From the NCBI GenBank assembly GCA_015232575.1, contig JADFZL010000015.1:62001-126000 (forward strand): a DNA stretch of 64,000 bases, in the 5' to 3' direction. A program made the position numbers and the translations under genes. Under the pieces are notes generated by a model. The model saw only the letters and a list, made by a program, of their open reading frames with translations, had not been told where the DNA came from and searched no databases. Below are positions 9,647 through 19,539 of the stretch, one piece after another (positions within the stretch are counted from its first letter, which is position 1; every line of letters begins with the position of its first letter). The DNA comes from Candidatus Rifleibacteriota bacterium (GTDB taxonomy: Bacteria > Muiribacteriota > Ozemobacteria > Ozemobacterales > Ozemobacteraceae).

Positions 9647-12600
9647 TTCGAAATATCCCCGCAGATTCAAGCCTGTTGCAATCGTAGGTATTGGCGGATG
9701 TTTCCCCGGGTCGTCAACGCTTGACGAATTCTGGAAAAATCTGGAGGCTGGTACATATTCAGCAAAAGAGATACCAGCCGATCGATGGCCTTCACCGTCA
9801 GCTGATTATCTGGCGAAAGGCTATGGGATAAGTGATAAAGTTGTCTCTAATAAAATGTGCCTTATCGATGAGTACATGTTCAATGGAGACAAATACGGAA
9901 TTGCGGAAAAAACTCTCAAAGGTCTTGATCCGCTTTTTAAACTGACTCTCAAAGCCGGAACCGAAGCCCTTGAGTGTGCAGCGCAAAAATCTTTCGATCC
10001 CGAAAGAGCGGGTCTGATTATTTCAAATATTATTCTTCCGACTGACACTGCCAGCGATATTACCTGGGAACTTCAGAATCAATTGCATTTTTCGACAGAA
10101 GGAAAACCTGTTTTCGAAACCGACCTTCTGAACCGTTATTCTGCGTCTTTACCTGCTTCAGTGCTTGCCAGAGTTCTTGGCTTCAGAGCCGGATGCTACA
10201 CTCTTGATGCTGCATGTGCCTCGTCAATCTATGCGATTAAACTTGCCTGCGATGAACTTAATTCAGGCCGTACCGATATCATGTTATCAGGCGGAGTAGC
10301 CAGACCGTCTTCTATCTTTACTCAGATGGGTTTTACTCAACTCAGGGCGCTGTCACCAAGCGGAATCTGCAGGCCTTTTGACAAACGCGCAGACGGGCTT
10401 GTTGTTGGTGAAGGTTCGGGAATGTTTGTTCTGAAGCGTCTTGAAGATGCTGTGCGTGACGGAGACAGCATATTTGCCGTTATAAAAGGAATCGGGCTCT
10501 CGAATGATGTTGGAGGAAGTCTGCTTGCACCAGACACTGAAGGGCAGCTGAGAGCAATCGGTTCTGCTTACCGCTCAGCAGCATGGACACCTGACATGGT
10601 TAATTTCATTGAATGTCATGGTACAGGAACTCCGACGGGTGATGCGGTCGAATTTTCCAGTTTGCGGAGTTTTTACAAGCAGAATTCAGACTCTTTCTCT
10701 CAAAAGTCATCCTGTGCAGTCGGCTCGGTGAAATCTAATGTCGGACATCTGCTTACAGCAGCCGGTTCTGCCGGGTTGATGAAAATCATTCTGGCAATGA
10801 AGAATAGAACCATTCCACCCGAAGCTAATTTCGAATTTGCTGATCCAAAGCTTGAAATAGAAAAAACTCCTTTTTTCATTCCTTCAAAGTCATTGCCCTG
10901 GAAATCTGTAAAGCAGGGTGAGCCTCTGAGAGCAGCTTTGAGTGGTTTCGGATTTGGCGGAATCAATGGCCATCTTTTGCTGGAAGAATATTTGCAAAAT
11001 TCTGAAAAATCATCGAATGTAATCCAACCAGACTCAGATCGAACCTATGCAAACAAAACCAATTCAATCCAGGCTGATTCGAACCAGTCTGATTCACCTC
11101 AAACCGGTGTAATTCAGACCGGTGCAGCCGGAATCTTTTCAGTCGAATCAAGCGATTCTGTTGCAATAGTTGGCATGAATACACGGTTTGGCAATGTAAA
11201 TGGTCTTTCTGAATTTCAGAAGGCTGTTTTTGCCGGAAAACCTCTTACCGAGGGCAATTTTTATCGCGATATCTATGCAACCGTTGGAAAATTTCGGATA
11301 ACTCCGGGAGAAATGGCCGATATGCTTCCGCAGCAGCTTTTGATGCTGTTGACCGTTGATGAAGCTATCGAAAATCTTAAAGGTACCAGAAGCGATTCGA
11401 AAAACTGGGGTGTGTTCATCGGGTTAAGCCTCGATCTTGAAAGTACGAATTTCAGTCTTCGCTGGAAATCAGACGATCCCAGACACCTGGATTCCCTCAG
11501 TAAACCTCTTGACAGCAGCCGAACTGTCGGAAATCTTGGTGGAATAGTTGCAAGCCGGATAGCCAGAGAATTTAAAATCGGTGGTCCGTCTCACACCTTT
11601 TCAAGTGAAGAAAATTCCGGACTTGTTGCCCTTAATGCAGCTTTCAGAGCGCTGAAGCGCGGTGAAATAGATACTGCAATCGTTGGCGCAGTAGATCTTG
11701 CCGGCGATTTGAGAAATACTCTTGCACAGGAGAAATGTCGAAATTTATTTTCTCCGGAAGGTTGTTTCATGGCAGAAGGGGCTTGCGCAGTTGTTCTGAA
11801 AAGAACCGTTGACGCAAATTCGTGCAAAGACCGCGTTTATGCTGTAATAAAGGGAATAGGGCTTTCATCAGGAGGAAATCATTTCGAAACATCTGCTGAC
11901 TTGTCCTCATCAAAACTGGCTCTGAAAAAAGCTTATGCTGAAGCCGGTTTTAATTTCGCTGATACCGGATACTATGAAGCAAGTGGCTCTGGCCTTTCTG
12001 TTGAAGACAAAATCGAATCAGAAACACTTGCAGCTTTTGCGCCGCAAAAATCTGAAAGCTCTGGTTTCTGCCGGGAAAAACGAAAATGTGCAATTGGTTC
12101 TGTAAAAGATGTTATCGGCCACACTGGTTGTGTAAGTGGTCTGGCATCATTGATTAAAACGTCTTTATGCCTCTATCAGGAACTTCTGCCCGGAATGCAG
12201 AAGGTTTCAAAGGTCACTGAAGCTTTATCGGGACACGACGATTTTTTCTTTGTTCCAAGACAGACACATTACTGGTTCAGAAATTCGTGCAATGGAAGCA
12301 GAAAAGCCTCTGTTCATTCTATGGCGGCTGACGGAACAGCAGTTCATGTTGTACTGGAAGCAGTAGATGGAAAGTCAGTTGCTGAATCTGAGCGCCTGAG
12401 ACCTGCAGGCAATTTTTCCGAAGCTTTATTTCTCATCAAGGCGCCCGACACCAGAAAGCTCTTTTCTGAAATAGCAGCTTTTAGAAGCTTTTTGCAGACA
12501 ATTAAGACAAAAAATTATCACATTGAGGCAATAGCATCAGAATGGTGGAAAAACGTTGCTGCAAAAGGTGCTGGAATATGCCTTTCGATAATCGCTTCAG

Positions 12601-15600
12601 ATACTGAAGAACTTGAAAAGCGGCTGCAGCTTGCTGAAAAAGCGATTTCTGAAGCAGAGAATATCAATAACGTTTCCTTCAGTCCTTTTGTTTTTCAGGA
12701 TAGAGTGTTTTTCTCTGCTGAACCATCATTTAATGGGCAGAATCTGGCATTCGTCTTTCCGGGCATTGGAAATCATTTCCTGGGAATGGGCATGGAATTT
12801 GGAAGAGAATTTCCGGCAATTCTGCGAAAATTAGATCGTGAAAATCGTTATCTGATGACTCAATTTTCATCAGATTATGTTTATCCATACAGACTTGCCT
12901 GGGATGCTGGCTGGGAAGAAGAATCTAAGAGAAAATTGATCGAAGATCATTCGTCGATGGTTTTTGGACAGGTTGCAAACAGTGTTTTTGCGAACGATAT
13001 ACTTCGTGGATTTAATATTGATCCGCATTTTATCATCGGGTACAGTATTGGCGAGTCAGCCGGATATTTTTCAACACGAACCTGGCAGGATCGCGATGAA
13101 ATGATAGAGCGGATAATTGAATCAGAATTATTCAGAACCGAAATGGTCGGTAAATACAAGGCTGCCAGACAGATCTGGGGACTTAATGAATCAGAATCAG
13201 TTGACTGGGCTGTTGGAATTGTTGACAGATCTCATGACAGAGTTGCTGCAATGCTCAGTAAACCTGAATATAAGAGAGCTTATCTGTTGATAATCAATAC
13301 TCCGACAGAATGTGTCGTGGGCGGTTTCAGGCCATCTCTCGAAAAACTGGTTCGTGAGCTTGAATGTAATTATATTCCGATAGATGGAATTTCAACTGTA
13401 CATTGCAAAGCAGCTGAACCCGTAGCTGAAAAGTATCGAAAGCTTCATCATTACGATTCATTTCCGCCTTCAGATAAAGTCTTTTTCAGTTCTGGCTGGG
13501 GAAAGTCGTTTACCCCTGATTCTGAAAGCATTGCAGAGTCAATGAAAGCTCATGCTGTTGGAACGATAAATTTTCCCGCAATGATTAATGAAGCTTATGA
13601 TAAAGGCTGTAGACTTTTTGTTGAGGCAGGTCCCAGAAACTCTTGTACGAGAATGATAGGGAAAATTCTGGCTGATAAGAAGCATTTTGCCAGATCACTT
13701 TCTATCCCTGCACAGAGCGAAATGAGCGCACTTTTGAGATTACTGGGCGCTCTTGCATCAGAAGGCGTCGATGTCGATCTCACCCCGCTATTTGCTGATT
13801 CAGCTGTTTCTTCATCATCCTCCTTGAACGCGACACAGAAAATGATGAAATTTTCTGTCCAGAGAAAGTTTGAAATGAGTAATACAAAGTCCCAAGAGAG
13901 ACAGAGAACGGAAATGAGGGAAAAGAAGGACACTGCGGAAACCGGGGAAAACACGGAAACCACGGAAAAGATTGAAAAGATTGAGAAGATTGAAAAGATT
14001 GAAAAGATTGAAAAGATTGAGAAGATTGCTTTGAAAAGTAGAATAATGAACGAAAAAAATACAGAAGCTGAATGCACTGTGAAACCTGTGTCGGGTATGC
14101 CGGCAATTGCAACTGATTGCAGCAACAATAGAGTTTTTGAACACAAGACGTTGCGAAGCGATTTCAGAGCTTTTTCTGAAAATTCCGAAGAGGGAACTGA
14201 ATGGTTCTGTGAAAAAATTGTTCAGCCGCGTGAAGCAGTTGCAAAAGCACACGATGCATTTCTAAGATTTTCACAATCAATGACACAGACGCATCTGATG
14301 CTTCTTGAAAAATTCCTTGAATCAGAAAGTCTTGAACCTGAAGAATTTGATTCGGAAGAATATCAACCTATAAGTGAGTTTTCTCAGATTCAGGGCTCTT
14401 ATGGTACAGAACATCATAATATTGAAAAATCCGATACTGTTGCCGCTTCTATCACCGATAAAACCCATATCGCTCATAGCACCGAAAATATTTTTGGATT
14501 GTCAGACATATCTACAGACGAATCAGTAAAAAATCCTTTGTTGAAGCAGCGGAATGCTTATTTAGAAACAACCTGTGCAGACAATTGTTCTGCTGAACAG
14601 GCTTCCGTTTCTGGCAACTCCAGCTTAAGATTGTCATCGCCACAATTTTTGCCTGCTTCTCAGATCTTTATGGATCGTGCAGCTTCAATGGAATTTGCAA
14701 TCGGAAAAATCGGGAAAGCTCTTGGACCTGATTTTGCTGAAATAGACTCCTTTCCGACGCGCGTGCGCCTTCCAGACGAACTTTTGAATTTTGTTGACAG
14801 AGTGATTTCTGTTTCGGGAAGTCGCTTGAAACTTGGCTCAGGACGCGTAATCACCGAACATGACGTTCGTTCAGGTGCCTGGTATCTTGATCAGAATTGC
14901 ATTCCAACCGGTTTTGCAGTAGAAGCCGGGCAGGCAGATTTATTTTTGTCGGGTTGGCTTGGAATAGACCTGAAAACCAGGGGTCTTGCGGTTTACCGTC
15001 TGCTTGATGCAGTGGTCACTTTTCATGACGTACTTCCCAAAGTCGGAGATACGATCAGATACGACATCAGGATCGACAGATTTATCAGACAGGCTGATAC
15101 ATATATGTTTTTCTTCTGGTTTGACGGAACAGTCAACGGGAAGAAAGTTATTACAATGAGAGAAGGCTGTGCAGGATTTTTCACCGATAGTCAACTGAAA
15201 GAGGGCAGGGGCCTTGTTCTGAAGGAAGAAGATATTGTTCTGAGTCCGCAGCCGGCGCCAGAAAAAATTCAATGTGGTCCGGGCTCTTTTAGTTGCTCAG
15301 TTTCGGAAGAGCAGTTGAAAAGTTTGCGCAAAGGCGATCTGGTGGCAGCTTTCGGAAGCGATTTCGAAGGTCTTCCGGTGAATGAACCGCTTACAATTCC
15401 GGGCGAAAAACTTGAACTTATTGACCGCATTACAGAAATGTCATCCGGCGGCGGAAGGTTTGGACTTGGGTTTATCCGTTCAGAGATTGATATTGAACCT
15501 GATGCATGGTTTCTGACAACACATTTTATTGACGATAACGTCATGCCCGGCACTCTTATGTATGAATGCTGCATGCAGACATTGCGGGTATTCCTTCTCA

Positions 15601-17015
15601 GAATGGGCTGGGTTGCAGAAAAAGGAAGAGCTTCTTTTCACCCTGTTCCTGAAGTGAAAAGTGGGTTAAAGTGCCGTGGACAGGTTATTCCAGGAACTTC
15701 CAGAGCTGTTTATGAAATTGCAGTAAAGAAAATTGCCTACGATCCTTATCCTTACGCAATTGCCGATGCAATAATGTTTGCCGATGGAAAAATGATCGTT
15801 CTTGTAACAGATATGTCAATTCGTTTATCAGATGTTTCGTTGAATGATCTCGAAAGAACCTGGAAAAATCGCACTGATGTTAAAATTTCAGTTGCTCTGC
15901 CTGAGCCGGTTATTTCAGCCGATCAGATTCTTGCATTTTCAATCGGAAATCCTTCGGAATGCTTTGGACCCGAATACCGGGTTTTCGATTCTGAACGTTT
16001 TCTTGCCAGATTGCCCGGTCCGCCGTATCTGTTTTTGGATGGAATCACAAATATCAATGCTCAGAAATTTAAAATAATTCCCGGCGGCGAAATTGAAGGC
16101 TATTACGAGATTCCGGCGGAAGCGTGGTATTTCAGCGCTAACAGACAGAAAAGTCTGCCTTTCTCAGTTCTCCTCGAAATTCCGCTTCAAGTCTGCGGAT
16201 GGTTTTCTGCATATATGGGTTCAGCGCTTTCTGTCAAGCACAGTGTACATTACAGAAATCTTGATGGTAAGGCTGTGCTGTACGAAGATATAAATTGTGA
16301 TACCGGAATTCTTGTCAGCAGAATCAAATCAACAAAGGTTGCGCAATCAGCCGGCATGATAATTCAGTCTTTTGATTTTTCTGTCAGCACACTATCAGGA
16401 AAACTATTGTACAAAGGTGATACCACTTTTGGTTTCTTTACTCCAGAAGCTTTGTCGCAGCAGGTTGGAATTCTGGGCGAAAAAACATATATTCCGACCG
16501 AAGAAGAAATAAAAAAATCTATCACATTTAAATTTCCTGAAGAAGCTGAAAACAAGCGTGGTTCTTATTTCCCGGATAAAACCTATAAAATGATTGATGA
16601 AATTGTGTCATTCATTCCTGACGGTGGGCCAAATAAGCTGGGTTTTGTGCGGGGTATAAAAAACGTTGATCCCAAAGAATGGTTTTTTAAGGCACATTTC
16701 TATCAGGATCCGGTAATGCCCGGGTCGCTCGGCCTTGAATCATTCATTCAGCTCATGAAAACCTACTGCTTTTTCAGATGGCGTGATCGTATAAAAGACG
16801 GTGCTGTCAAGTTCACACCCATGAATATAGGAAAACCGCATGTGTGGTCATATCGCGGACAGGTTATTCCGAAAAATAAACAGGTCGAAGTTGATGCCAT
16901 GATTACCCGCGTTGATGACGAACTGATGACAGTAACTGCAAATGGCTATCTTAAAGTCGATGGTCTGTTGATTTATAAAATGGTTGATTTTGAAATAAGG
17001 CTTCAGAAAATTTGA
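9639..17015 (+). CDS. pfaC: PfaC-type synthase with built-in AT: KS-CLF-AT-DH-DH
   Basis: Second Pfa megasynthase (2458 aa). Domains: KS about 10-450 with Cys193, His327 and His370; chain-length-factor domain about 500-900, in which the Cys position is Glu658 (SSEENSG), as expected for a non-condensing partner; an AT about 1015-1400 with GYSIGES (Ser1136), equivalent to the AT of free-standing PfaB; a low-complexity linker with seven KI(E) units at 1444-1463; then two double-hotdog FabA-like dehydratases. Each DH pair has one half with the His motif (WFLTTHFIDDNVMPG, His1962; WFFKAHFYQDPVMPG, His2353) and one half without it (WYLDQNCIP; FSANRQKSLP), which is normal for PfaC. The layout matches myxobacterial Pfa3 but stops after DH2, with no 1-acylglycerol-phosphate acyltransferase. 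No separate pfaB is present, so this AT probably replaces it. Confidence 0.95.
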   Translation: MPDSKYPRRFKPVAIVGIGGCFPGSSTLDEFWKNLEAGTYSAKEIPADRWPSPSADYLAKGYGISDKVVSNKMCLIDEYMFNGDKYGIAEKTLKGLDPLFKLTLKAGTEALECAAQKSFDPERAGLIISNIILPTDTASDITWELQNQLHFSTEGKPVFETDLLNRYSASLPASVLARVLGFRAGCYTLDAACASSIYAIKLACDELNSGRTDIMLSGGVARPSSIFTQMGFTQLRALSPSGICRPFDKRADGLVVGEGSGMFVLKRLEDAVRDGDSIFAVIKGIGLSNDVGGSLLAPDTEGQLRAIGSAYRSAAWTPDMVNFIECHGTGTPTGDAVEFSSLRSFYKQNSDSFSQKSSCAVGSVKSNVGHLLTAAGSAGLMKIILAMKNRTIPPEANFEFADPKLEIEKTPFFIPSKSLPWKSVKQGEPLRAALSGFGFGGINGHLLLEEYLQNSEKSSNVIQPDSDRTYANKTNSIQADSNQSDSPQTGVIQTGAAGIFSVESSDSVAIVGMNTRFGNVNGLSEFQKAVFAGKPLTEGNFYRDIYATVGKFRITPGEMADMLPQQLLMLLTVDEAIENLKGTRSDSKNWGVFIGLSLDLESTNFSLRWKSDDPRHLDSLSKPLDSSRTVGNLGGIVASRIAREFKIGGPSHTFSSEENSGLVALNAAFRALKRGEIDTAIVGAVDLAGDLRNTLAQEKCRNLFSPEGCFMAEGACAVVLKRTVDANSCKDRVYAVIKGIGLSSGGNHFETSADLSSSKLALKKAYAEAGFNFADTGYYEASGSGLSVEDKIESETLAAFAPQKSESSGFCREKRKCAIGSVKDVIGHTGCVSGLASLIKTSLCLYQELLPGMQKVSKVTEALSGHDDFFFVPRQTHYWFRNSCNGSRKASVHSMAADGTAVHVVLEAVDGKSVAESERLRPAGNFSEALFLIKAPDTRKLFSEIAAFRSFLQTIKTKNYHIEAIASEWWKNVAAKGAGICLSIIASDTEELEKRLQLAEKAISEAENINNVSFSPFVFQDRVFFSAEPSFNGQNLAFVFPGIGNHFLGMGMEFGREFPAILRKLDRENRYLMTQFSSDYVYPYRLAWDAGWEEESKRKLIEDHSSMVFGQVANSVFANDILRGFNIDPHFIIGYSIGESAGYFSTRTWQDRDEMIERIIESELFRTEMVGKYKAARQIWGLNESESVDWAVGIVDRSHDRVAAMLSKPEYKRAYLLIINTPTECVVGGFRPSLEKLVRELECNYIPIDGISTVHCKAAEPVAEKYRKLHHYDSFPPSDKVFFSSGWGKSFTPDSESIAESMKAHAVGTINFPAMINEAYDKGCRLFVEAGPRNSCTRMIGKILADKKHFARSLSIPAQSEMSALLRLLGALASEGVDVDLTPLFADSAVSSSSSLNATQKMMKFSVQRKFEMSNTKSQERQRTEMREKKDTAETGENTETTEKIEKIEKIEKIEKIEKIEKIALKSRIMNEKNTEAECTVKPVSGMPAIATDCSNNRVFEHKTLRSDFRAFSENSEEGTEWFCEKIVQPREAVAKAHDAFLRFSQSMTQTHLMLLEKFLESESLEPEEFDSEEYQPISEFSQIQGSYGTEHHNIEKSDTVAASITDKTHIAHSTENIFGLSDISTDESVKNPLLKQRNAYLETTCADNCSAEQASVSGNSSLRLSSPQFLPASQIFMDRAASMEFAIGKIGKALGPDFAEIDSFPTRVRLPDELLNFVDRVISVSGSRLKLGSGRVITEHDVRSGAWYLDQNCIPTGFAVEAGQADLFLSGWLGIDLKTRGLAVYRLLDAVVTFHDVLPKVGDTIRYDIRIDRFIRQADTYMFFFWFDGTVNGKKVITMREGCAGFFTDSQLKEGRGLVLKEEDIVLSPQPAPEKIQCGPGSFSCSVSEEQLKSLRKGDLVAAFGSDFEGLPVNEPLTIPGEKLELIDRITEMSSGGGRFGLGFIRSEIDIEPDAWFLTTHFIDDNVMPGTLMYECCMQTLRVFLLRMGWVAEKGRASFHPVPEVKSGLKCRGQVIPGTSRAVYEIAVKKIAYDPYPYAIADAIMFADGKMIVLVTDMSIRLSDVSLNDLERTWKNRTDVKISVALPEPVISADQILAFSIGNPSECFGPEYRVFDSERFLARLPGPPYLFLDGITNINAQKFKIIPGGEIEGYYEIPAEAWYFSANRQKSLPFSVLLEIPLQVCGWFSAYMGSALSVKHSVHYRNLDGKAVLYEDINCDTGILVSRIKSTKVAQSAGMIIQSFDFSVSTLSGKLLYKGDTTFGFFTPEALSQQVGILGEKTYIPTEEEIKKSITFKFPEEAENKRGSYFPDKTYKMIDEIVSFIPDGGPNKLGFVRGIKNVDPKEWFFKAHFYQDPVMPGSLGLESFIQLMKTYCFFRWRDRIKDGAVKFTPMNIGKPHVWSYRGQVIPKNKQVEVDAMITRVDDELMTVTANGYLKVDGLLIYKMVDFEIRLQKI

Positions 17016-17109
17016 AAAATCCTGTATACTCAGCAGGCAAAATCAGCTCTCATAAGTGCACTACTTCATTAACTTGCTTTATAGTCTATCTTTAATATCT
17101 GTTTAATTG

Positions 17110-17115
17110 TATAAT
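17110..17115 (+). promoter_or_regulatory. Possible -10 element ahead of oleA
   Basis: TATAAT at 17110-17115, 34 bp before the oleA ATG, in the 134-bp gap after pfaC. No good -35 stands at 16-18 bp, so this is weak; oleA may simply be read through from pfaC. Confidence 0.25.
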
Positions 17116-17149
17116 GCAACTTTGACCGAAAAATTTGGAGTGTAGAATA

Positions 17150-18190
17150 ATGAAATATACCCGTGTTTTTCTAGAGGCTATTGGGTACGAACTTGCCCCG
17201 GATGTAATTACCTCTGACTGGATTGAAAGGCGCATGGAATCTTTATATAAAAAGCTTCACCTTCAATATGGTCAGTTTGAAGTTTTGACAGGAATCAGAG
17301 AGCGCCGATGGTGGAAATCTCCGCATGTAAATGCCACTGAGGCATCTAAGGCAGCAAAAAAGGCTCTTGAAGAATCGAATATTCCTGTGTCCGAAATTGG
17401 AGCACTTGTATACGGTGGAGTTTGTCGTGATCAATTTGAGCCGGCAACTGCATGCGCTGTGGCTCACAATCTAGGGTTGAATCCGAAGGCAGTTATTTTT
17501 GATATTTCTAATGCCTGTCTGGGAGTTGTAAATGGTATTATCGATATTGCAAACCGGATAGAACTGGGTCAGATCAAAGCTGGTGTTGTTGTGGCATGCG
17601 AAACAGCCCGTGAAATTACTGAAATCATGATGGAACAGATGATTCAGGAAGGCACAATGGATTTTTTCAAGAAAGCTTTTGCTACACTTACCGGAGGGTC
17701 GGGCGCTGCAGCTGTAATTCTCAGCGATGGTTCCTTTGGTGGAGAAAAAGCATGTTTGAAAGGTGGCGTTGCCATGGCTGCCCCTGAGCACAATGAGATG
17801 TGCCGCTGGGGTATGGATAAACGCAATCCGCCGCGTGCCTCTCAATACATTGAAACAGATGGAATCGGTTTATTAAAACATGGCGGGGAGCTGATCAAAA
17901 AGATTGGTACTTTCTTCCTTGAAGAGTTGAACTGGAAAAAGGAAGATATCGATAAGGTGATTTCACATCAGGTTGCTGCCGCTAATCGTGATGCAATTCT
18001 GAATGCGCTTGGTCTTCCGATCGAAAAAGATTTTTCAACGTTTCAATATCTTGGAAACATGGGCACTGTATCGTTGCCAATTACAGCCGCTGTAGCTACT
18101 GAAAGAGGTTTTCTGAAACACGGCGACAAGGTTGCATTCGTTGGCATTGGGAGCGGTCTGAACAGCATGATGCTTGGCTGGGAATGGTAA
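17150..18190 (+). CDS. oleA: OleA, head-to-head acyl condensing thiolase-fold enzyme
   Basis: Catalyses non-decarboxylative Claisen condensation of two activated fatty acyl chains to a 2-alkyl-3-ketoacid, the first step of long-chain olefin synthesis. The 346-residue length fits OleA. Catalytic Cys123 lies in FDISNACLGV, His273 in ISHQVAAANRD and Asn303 in LGNMGTVS; Glu97 in DQFEPATA fits the OleA-specific glutamate that acts as base from the partner subunit. An in-frame TTG at 17135 is also possible, but GGAG at 17137-17140 is placed as the Shine-Dalgarno of the ATG at 17150, so that start is chosen. KAS III is the main alternative family, but the SNACLGV motif and the oleBCD neighbours decide for OleA. 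Just 134 bp separate it from pfaC. Confidence 0.95.
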   Translation: MKYTRVFLEAIGYELAPDVITSDWIERRMESLYKKLHLQYGQFEVLTGIRERRWWKSPHVNATEASKAAKKALEESNIPVSEIGALVYGGVCRDQFEPATACAVAHNLGLNPKAVIFDISNACLGVVNGIIDIANRIELGQIKAGVVVACETAREITEIMMEQMIQEGTMDFFKKAFATLTGGSGAAAVILSDGSFGGEKACLKGGVAMAAPEHNEMCRWGMDKRNPPRASQYIETDGIGLLKHGGELIKKIGTFFLEELNWKKEDIDKVISHQVAAANRDAILNALGLPIEKDFSTFQYLGNMGTVSLPITAAVATERGFLKHGDKVAFVGIGSGLNSMMLGWEW

Positions 18191-18203
18191 TGGTGGTGCA
18201 ATC

Positions 18204-19091
18204 GTGACTTTTGACGTTTCCAGAATAAAAGAACAATATCCTTTTAAAAGCCATTTTTTCGACACTGGTGGATTGAAGCTGCATTATGTTGATGAAGGCG
18301 AAGGTGAGCCTTTTTTTATGGTTCACGGTAATCCGAGCTGGTCTTTTTTGTACAGAGGGTTGATAAAACATTTCAGCACGAAATACAGAATGGTTGCTCC
18401 AGATCACATCGGGTGCGGTATGTCTGAAAAACCCCAGGATGACCGTTATTCATTCACTCTGAAATCAAGAATTGATGATCTCGAAAAATTATTTGATAAT
18501 CTTAATTTTCAAAAGCCTGTTAATCTTGTCGTCCATGACTGGGGTGGCCCGACTGGCATTGGTTTAGCCGTAAGAAGACCTGCAATGATCAAACGCTTGA
18601 TCATATTTAATACTGCAGCTTTCAGATTGCCTTCAGAAAGAGCATTTCCATGGCCTCTTTGGGCCTTCCGCAATCTCAGTGTTGCAGATTACATGAATTG
18701 TGCTCTGAATCTTTTTTCTGTGATCACTGCTAAAACATCCACTGTGAAGAAAATGGATGAAAAGGTTTACTATGGATTTACCGGTCCTTATGATTCATTC
18801 GAAAACAGGGTTGCAGTGTCCAGATTTGTACAGGATATTCCGCTGTCTGAAAATGATCCATCGTACAAACAACTTATGGAAGTTGAAGATGGATTGCAGA
18901 AGTTCAAAAACACTCCGGCATTGATTTGCTGGGGAAAAAAGGATTTTATTTTTGATCTCAGTTTTTTCAGGGAATGGAAAAAACATCTTCCAAACGCAAT
19001 TTATCGAAATTACGATGCCGGACACTACCTGCTCGAAGATTCTCTTGATGAGATAATTGCAGAAATTTCCAAATTTTTACAAAATGCCTGA
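18204..19091 (+). CDS. oleB: OleB, alpha/beta hydrolase (beta-lactone decarboxylase)
   Basis: Haloalkane-dehalogenase-like alpha/beta hydrolase; OleB enzymes remove CO2 from the OleC beta-lactone to give the cis-olefin. Visible marks are the oxyanion-side HGNPSW, the nucleophile elbow VVHDWGG (Asp112 counting from the GTG start) and the catalytic histidine in YDAGHYLLED. Length is 295 aa. The open frame starts at a TTG (18174) inside oleA, but GTG at 18204, preceded by GGTGGT, gives the family-like N-terminus; the ATGs near the oleA stop are out of frame. The start is therefore uncertain by ten codons. It follows oleA by 13 bp and must be cotranscribed. Confidence 0.9.
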   Translation: MTFDVSRIKEQYPFKSHFFDTGGLKLHYVDEGEGEPFFMVHGNPSWSFLYRGLIKHFSTKYRMVAPDHIGCGMSEKPQDDRYSFTLKSRIDDLEKLFDNLNFQKPVNLVVHDWGGPTGIGLAVRRPAMIKRLIIFNTAAFRLPSERAFPWPLWAFRNLSVADYMNCALNLFSVITAKTSTVKKMDEKVYYGFTGPYDSFENRVAVSRFVQDIPLSENDPSYKQLMEVEDGLQKFKNTPALICWGKKDFIFDLSFFREWKKHLPNAIYRNYDAGHYLLEDSLDEIIAEISKFLQNA

Positions 19092-19110
19092 ATTTCGTGT
19101 AATTAGTCAG

Positions 19111-19170
19111 TGTCATTTCGACTTCGCTCAACCATTGGCTCAATGCCTACTCATGACTGAGCAAAGTCGA
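19111..19170. repeat. Inverted repeat after oleB
   Basis: TCGACTTCGCTCA (19118-19130) pairs with TGAGCAAAGTCGA (19158-19170) with one mismatch; a smaller CATTG-GCT-CAATG hairpin is nested inside. It begins with TGTCATTTCGAC, linking it loosely to the 65-bp palindrome family. It may act as a 3' hairpin or weak terminator between oleB and oleC. Confidence 0.6.
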
Positions 19171-19204
19171 TTTGTATTATTTTAGCATCTGCGTATAACT
19201 TTTG

Positions 19205-19290
19205 TAAGACAAGACAAGAAAAGAAAAGATTTTTTTCCGCAGATTTCGCAGATTTTTAGGATTCAAGATTCAAGATTCAAGATTAAGAAG
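19205..19290 (+). repeat. Composite GCAGATTACGCAGATT-type repeat, copy 2
   Basis: Purine-rich AAGACAAGACAAGAAAAG, then TTTTCCGCAGATTTCGCAG, then three ATTCAAG units. The same three-part layout recurs at 50574-50685 and, inverted, at 53150-53358. Confidence 0.7.
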
Positions 19291-19322
19291 GTGGTCGCAT
19301 ACGCGGTAACTTAAGGGTATGT

Positions 19323-19387
19323 TGTCATCTCGAACGAATGTGAGAGATCTCATAAATGCAAGATTTCTCCCTTCGGTCGAAATGACA
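19323..19387. repeat. 65-bp imperfect palindromic repeat, copy 2
   Basis: TGTCATCTCGAACGAATG at the left end and CTTCGGTCGAAATGACA at the right, the same length as copy 1 at 1389-1453 with only scattered differences concentrated in the centre. Confidence 0.8.
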
Positions 19388-19421
19388 AAACTGAGATTCT
19401 GAGACTTAAGTTAATGCATAT

Positions 19422-19520
19422 GGAGAGGGGGCGCGTGCCCCTGAGAGCACGAGGTGCTCGAACGCGGGGAGTGAGGTGGTCGAACTTGTTCGACCGCCGA
19501 GAGGGGGCGCGTGCCCCCTC
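19422..19520 (+). repeat. Three-hairpin GC-rich element before oleC
   Basis: Holds a partial GGGGGCGCGTGCCCC hairpin, then the full element: GAGCAC-GAG-GTGCTC, GGTCGAA-CTTG-TTCGACC with flanking pairs, and GAGGGGGC-GCGT-GCCCCCTC. It ends 6 bp before the oleC Shine-Dalgarno. Copies lie at 21437-21845 (tandem) and 41763-41848. Confidence 0.85.
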
Positions 19521-19539
19521 TTAAAGAGAGGAGGTTGTT

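Noticed and set aside
13595..14252. Three overlapping minus-strand frames rich in Phe and Ser inside pfaC
   Set aside because: They are the antisense of the KIE tandem repeat and surrounding linker; the plus-strand domain protein is beyond doubt.
18190..18192. ATG overlapping the oleA stop as the oleB start
   Set aside because: It is out of frame with the hydrolase; GTG at 18204 or TTG at 18174 are the only in-frame choices.
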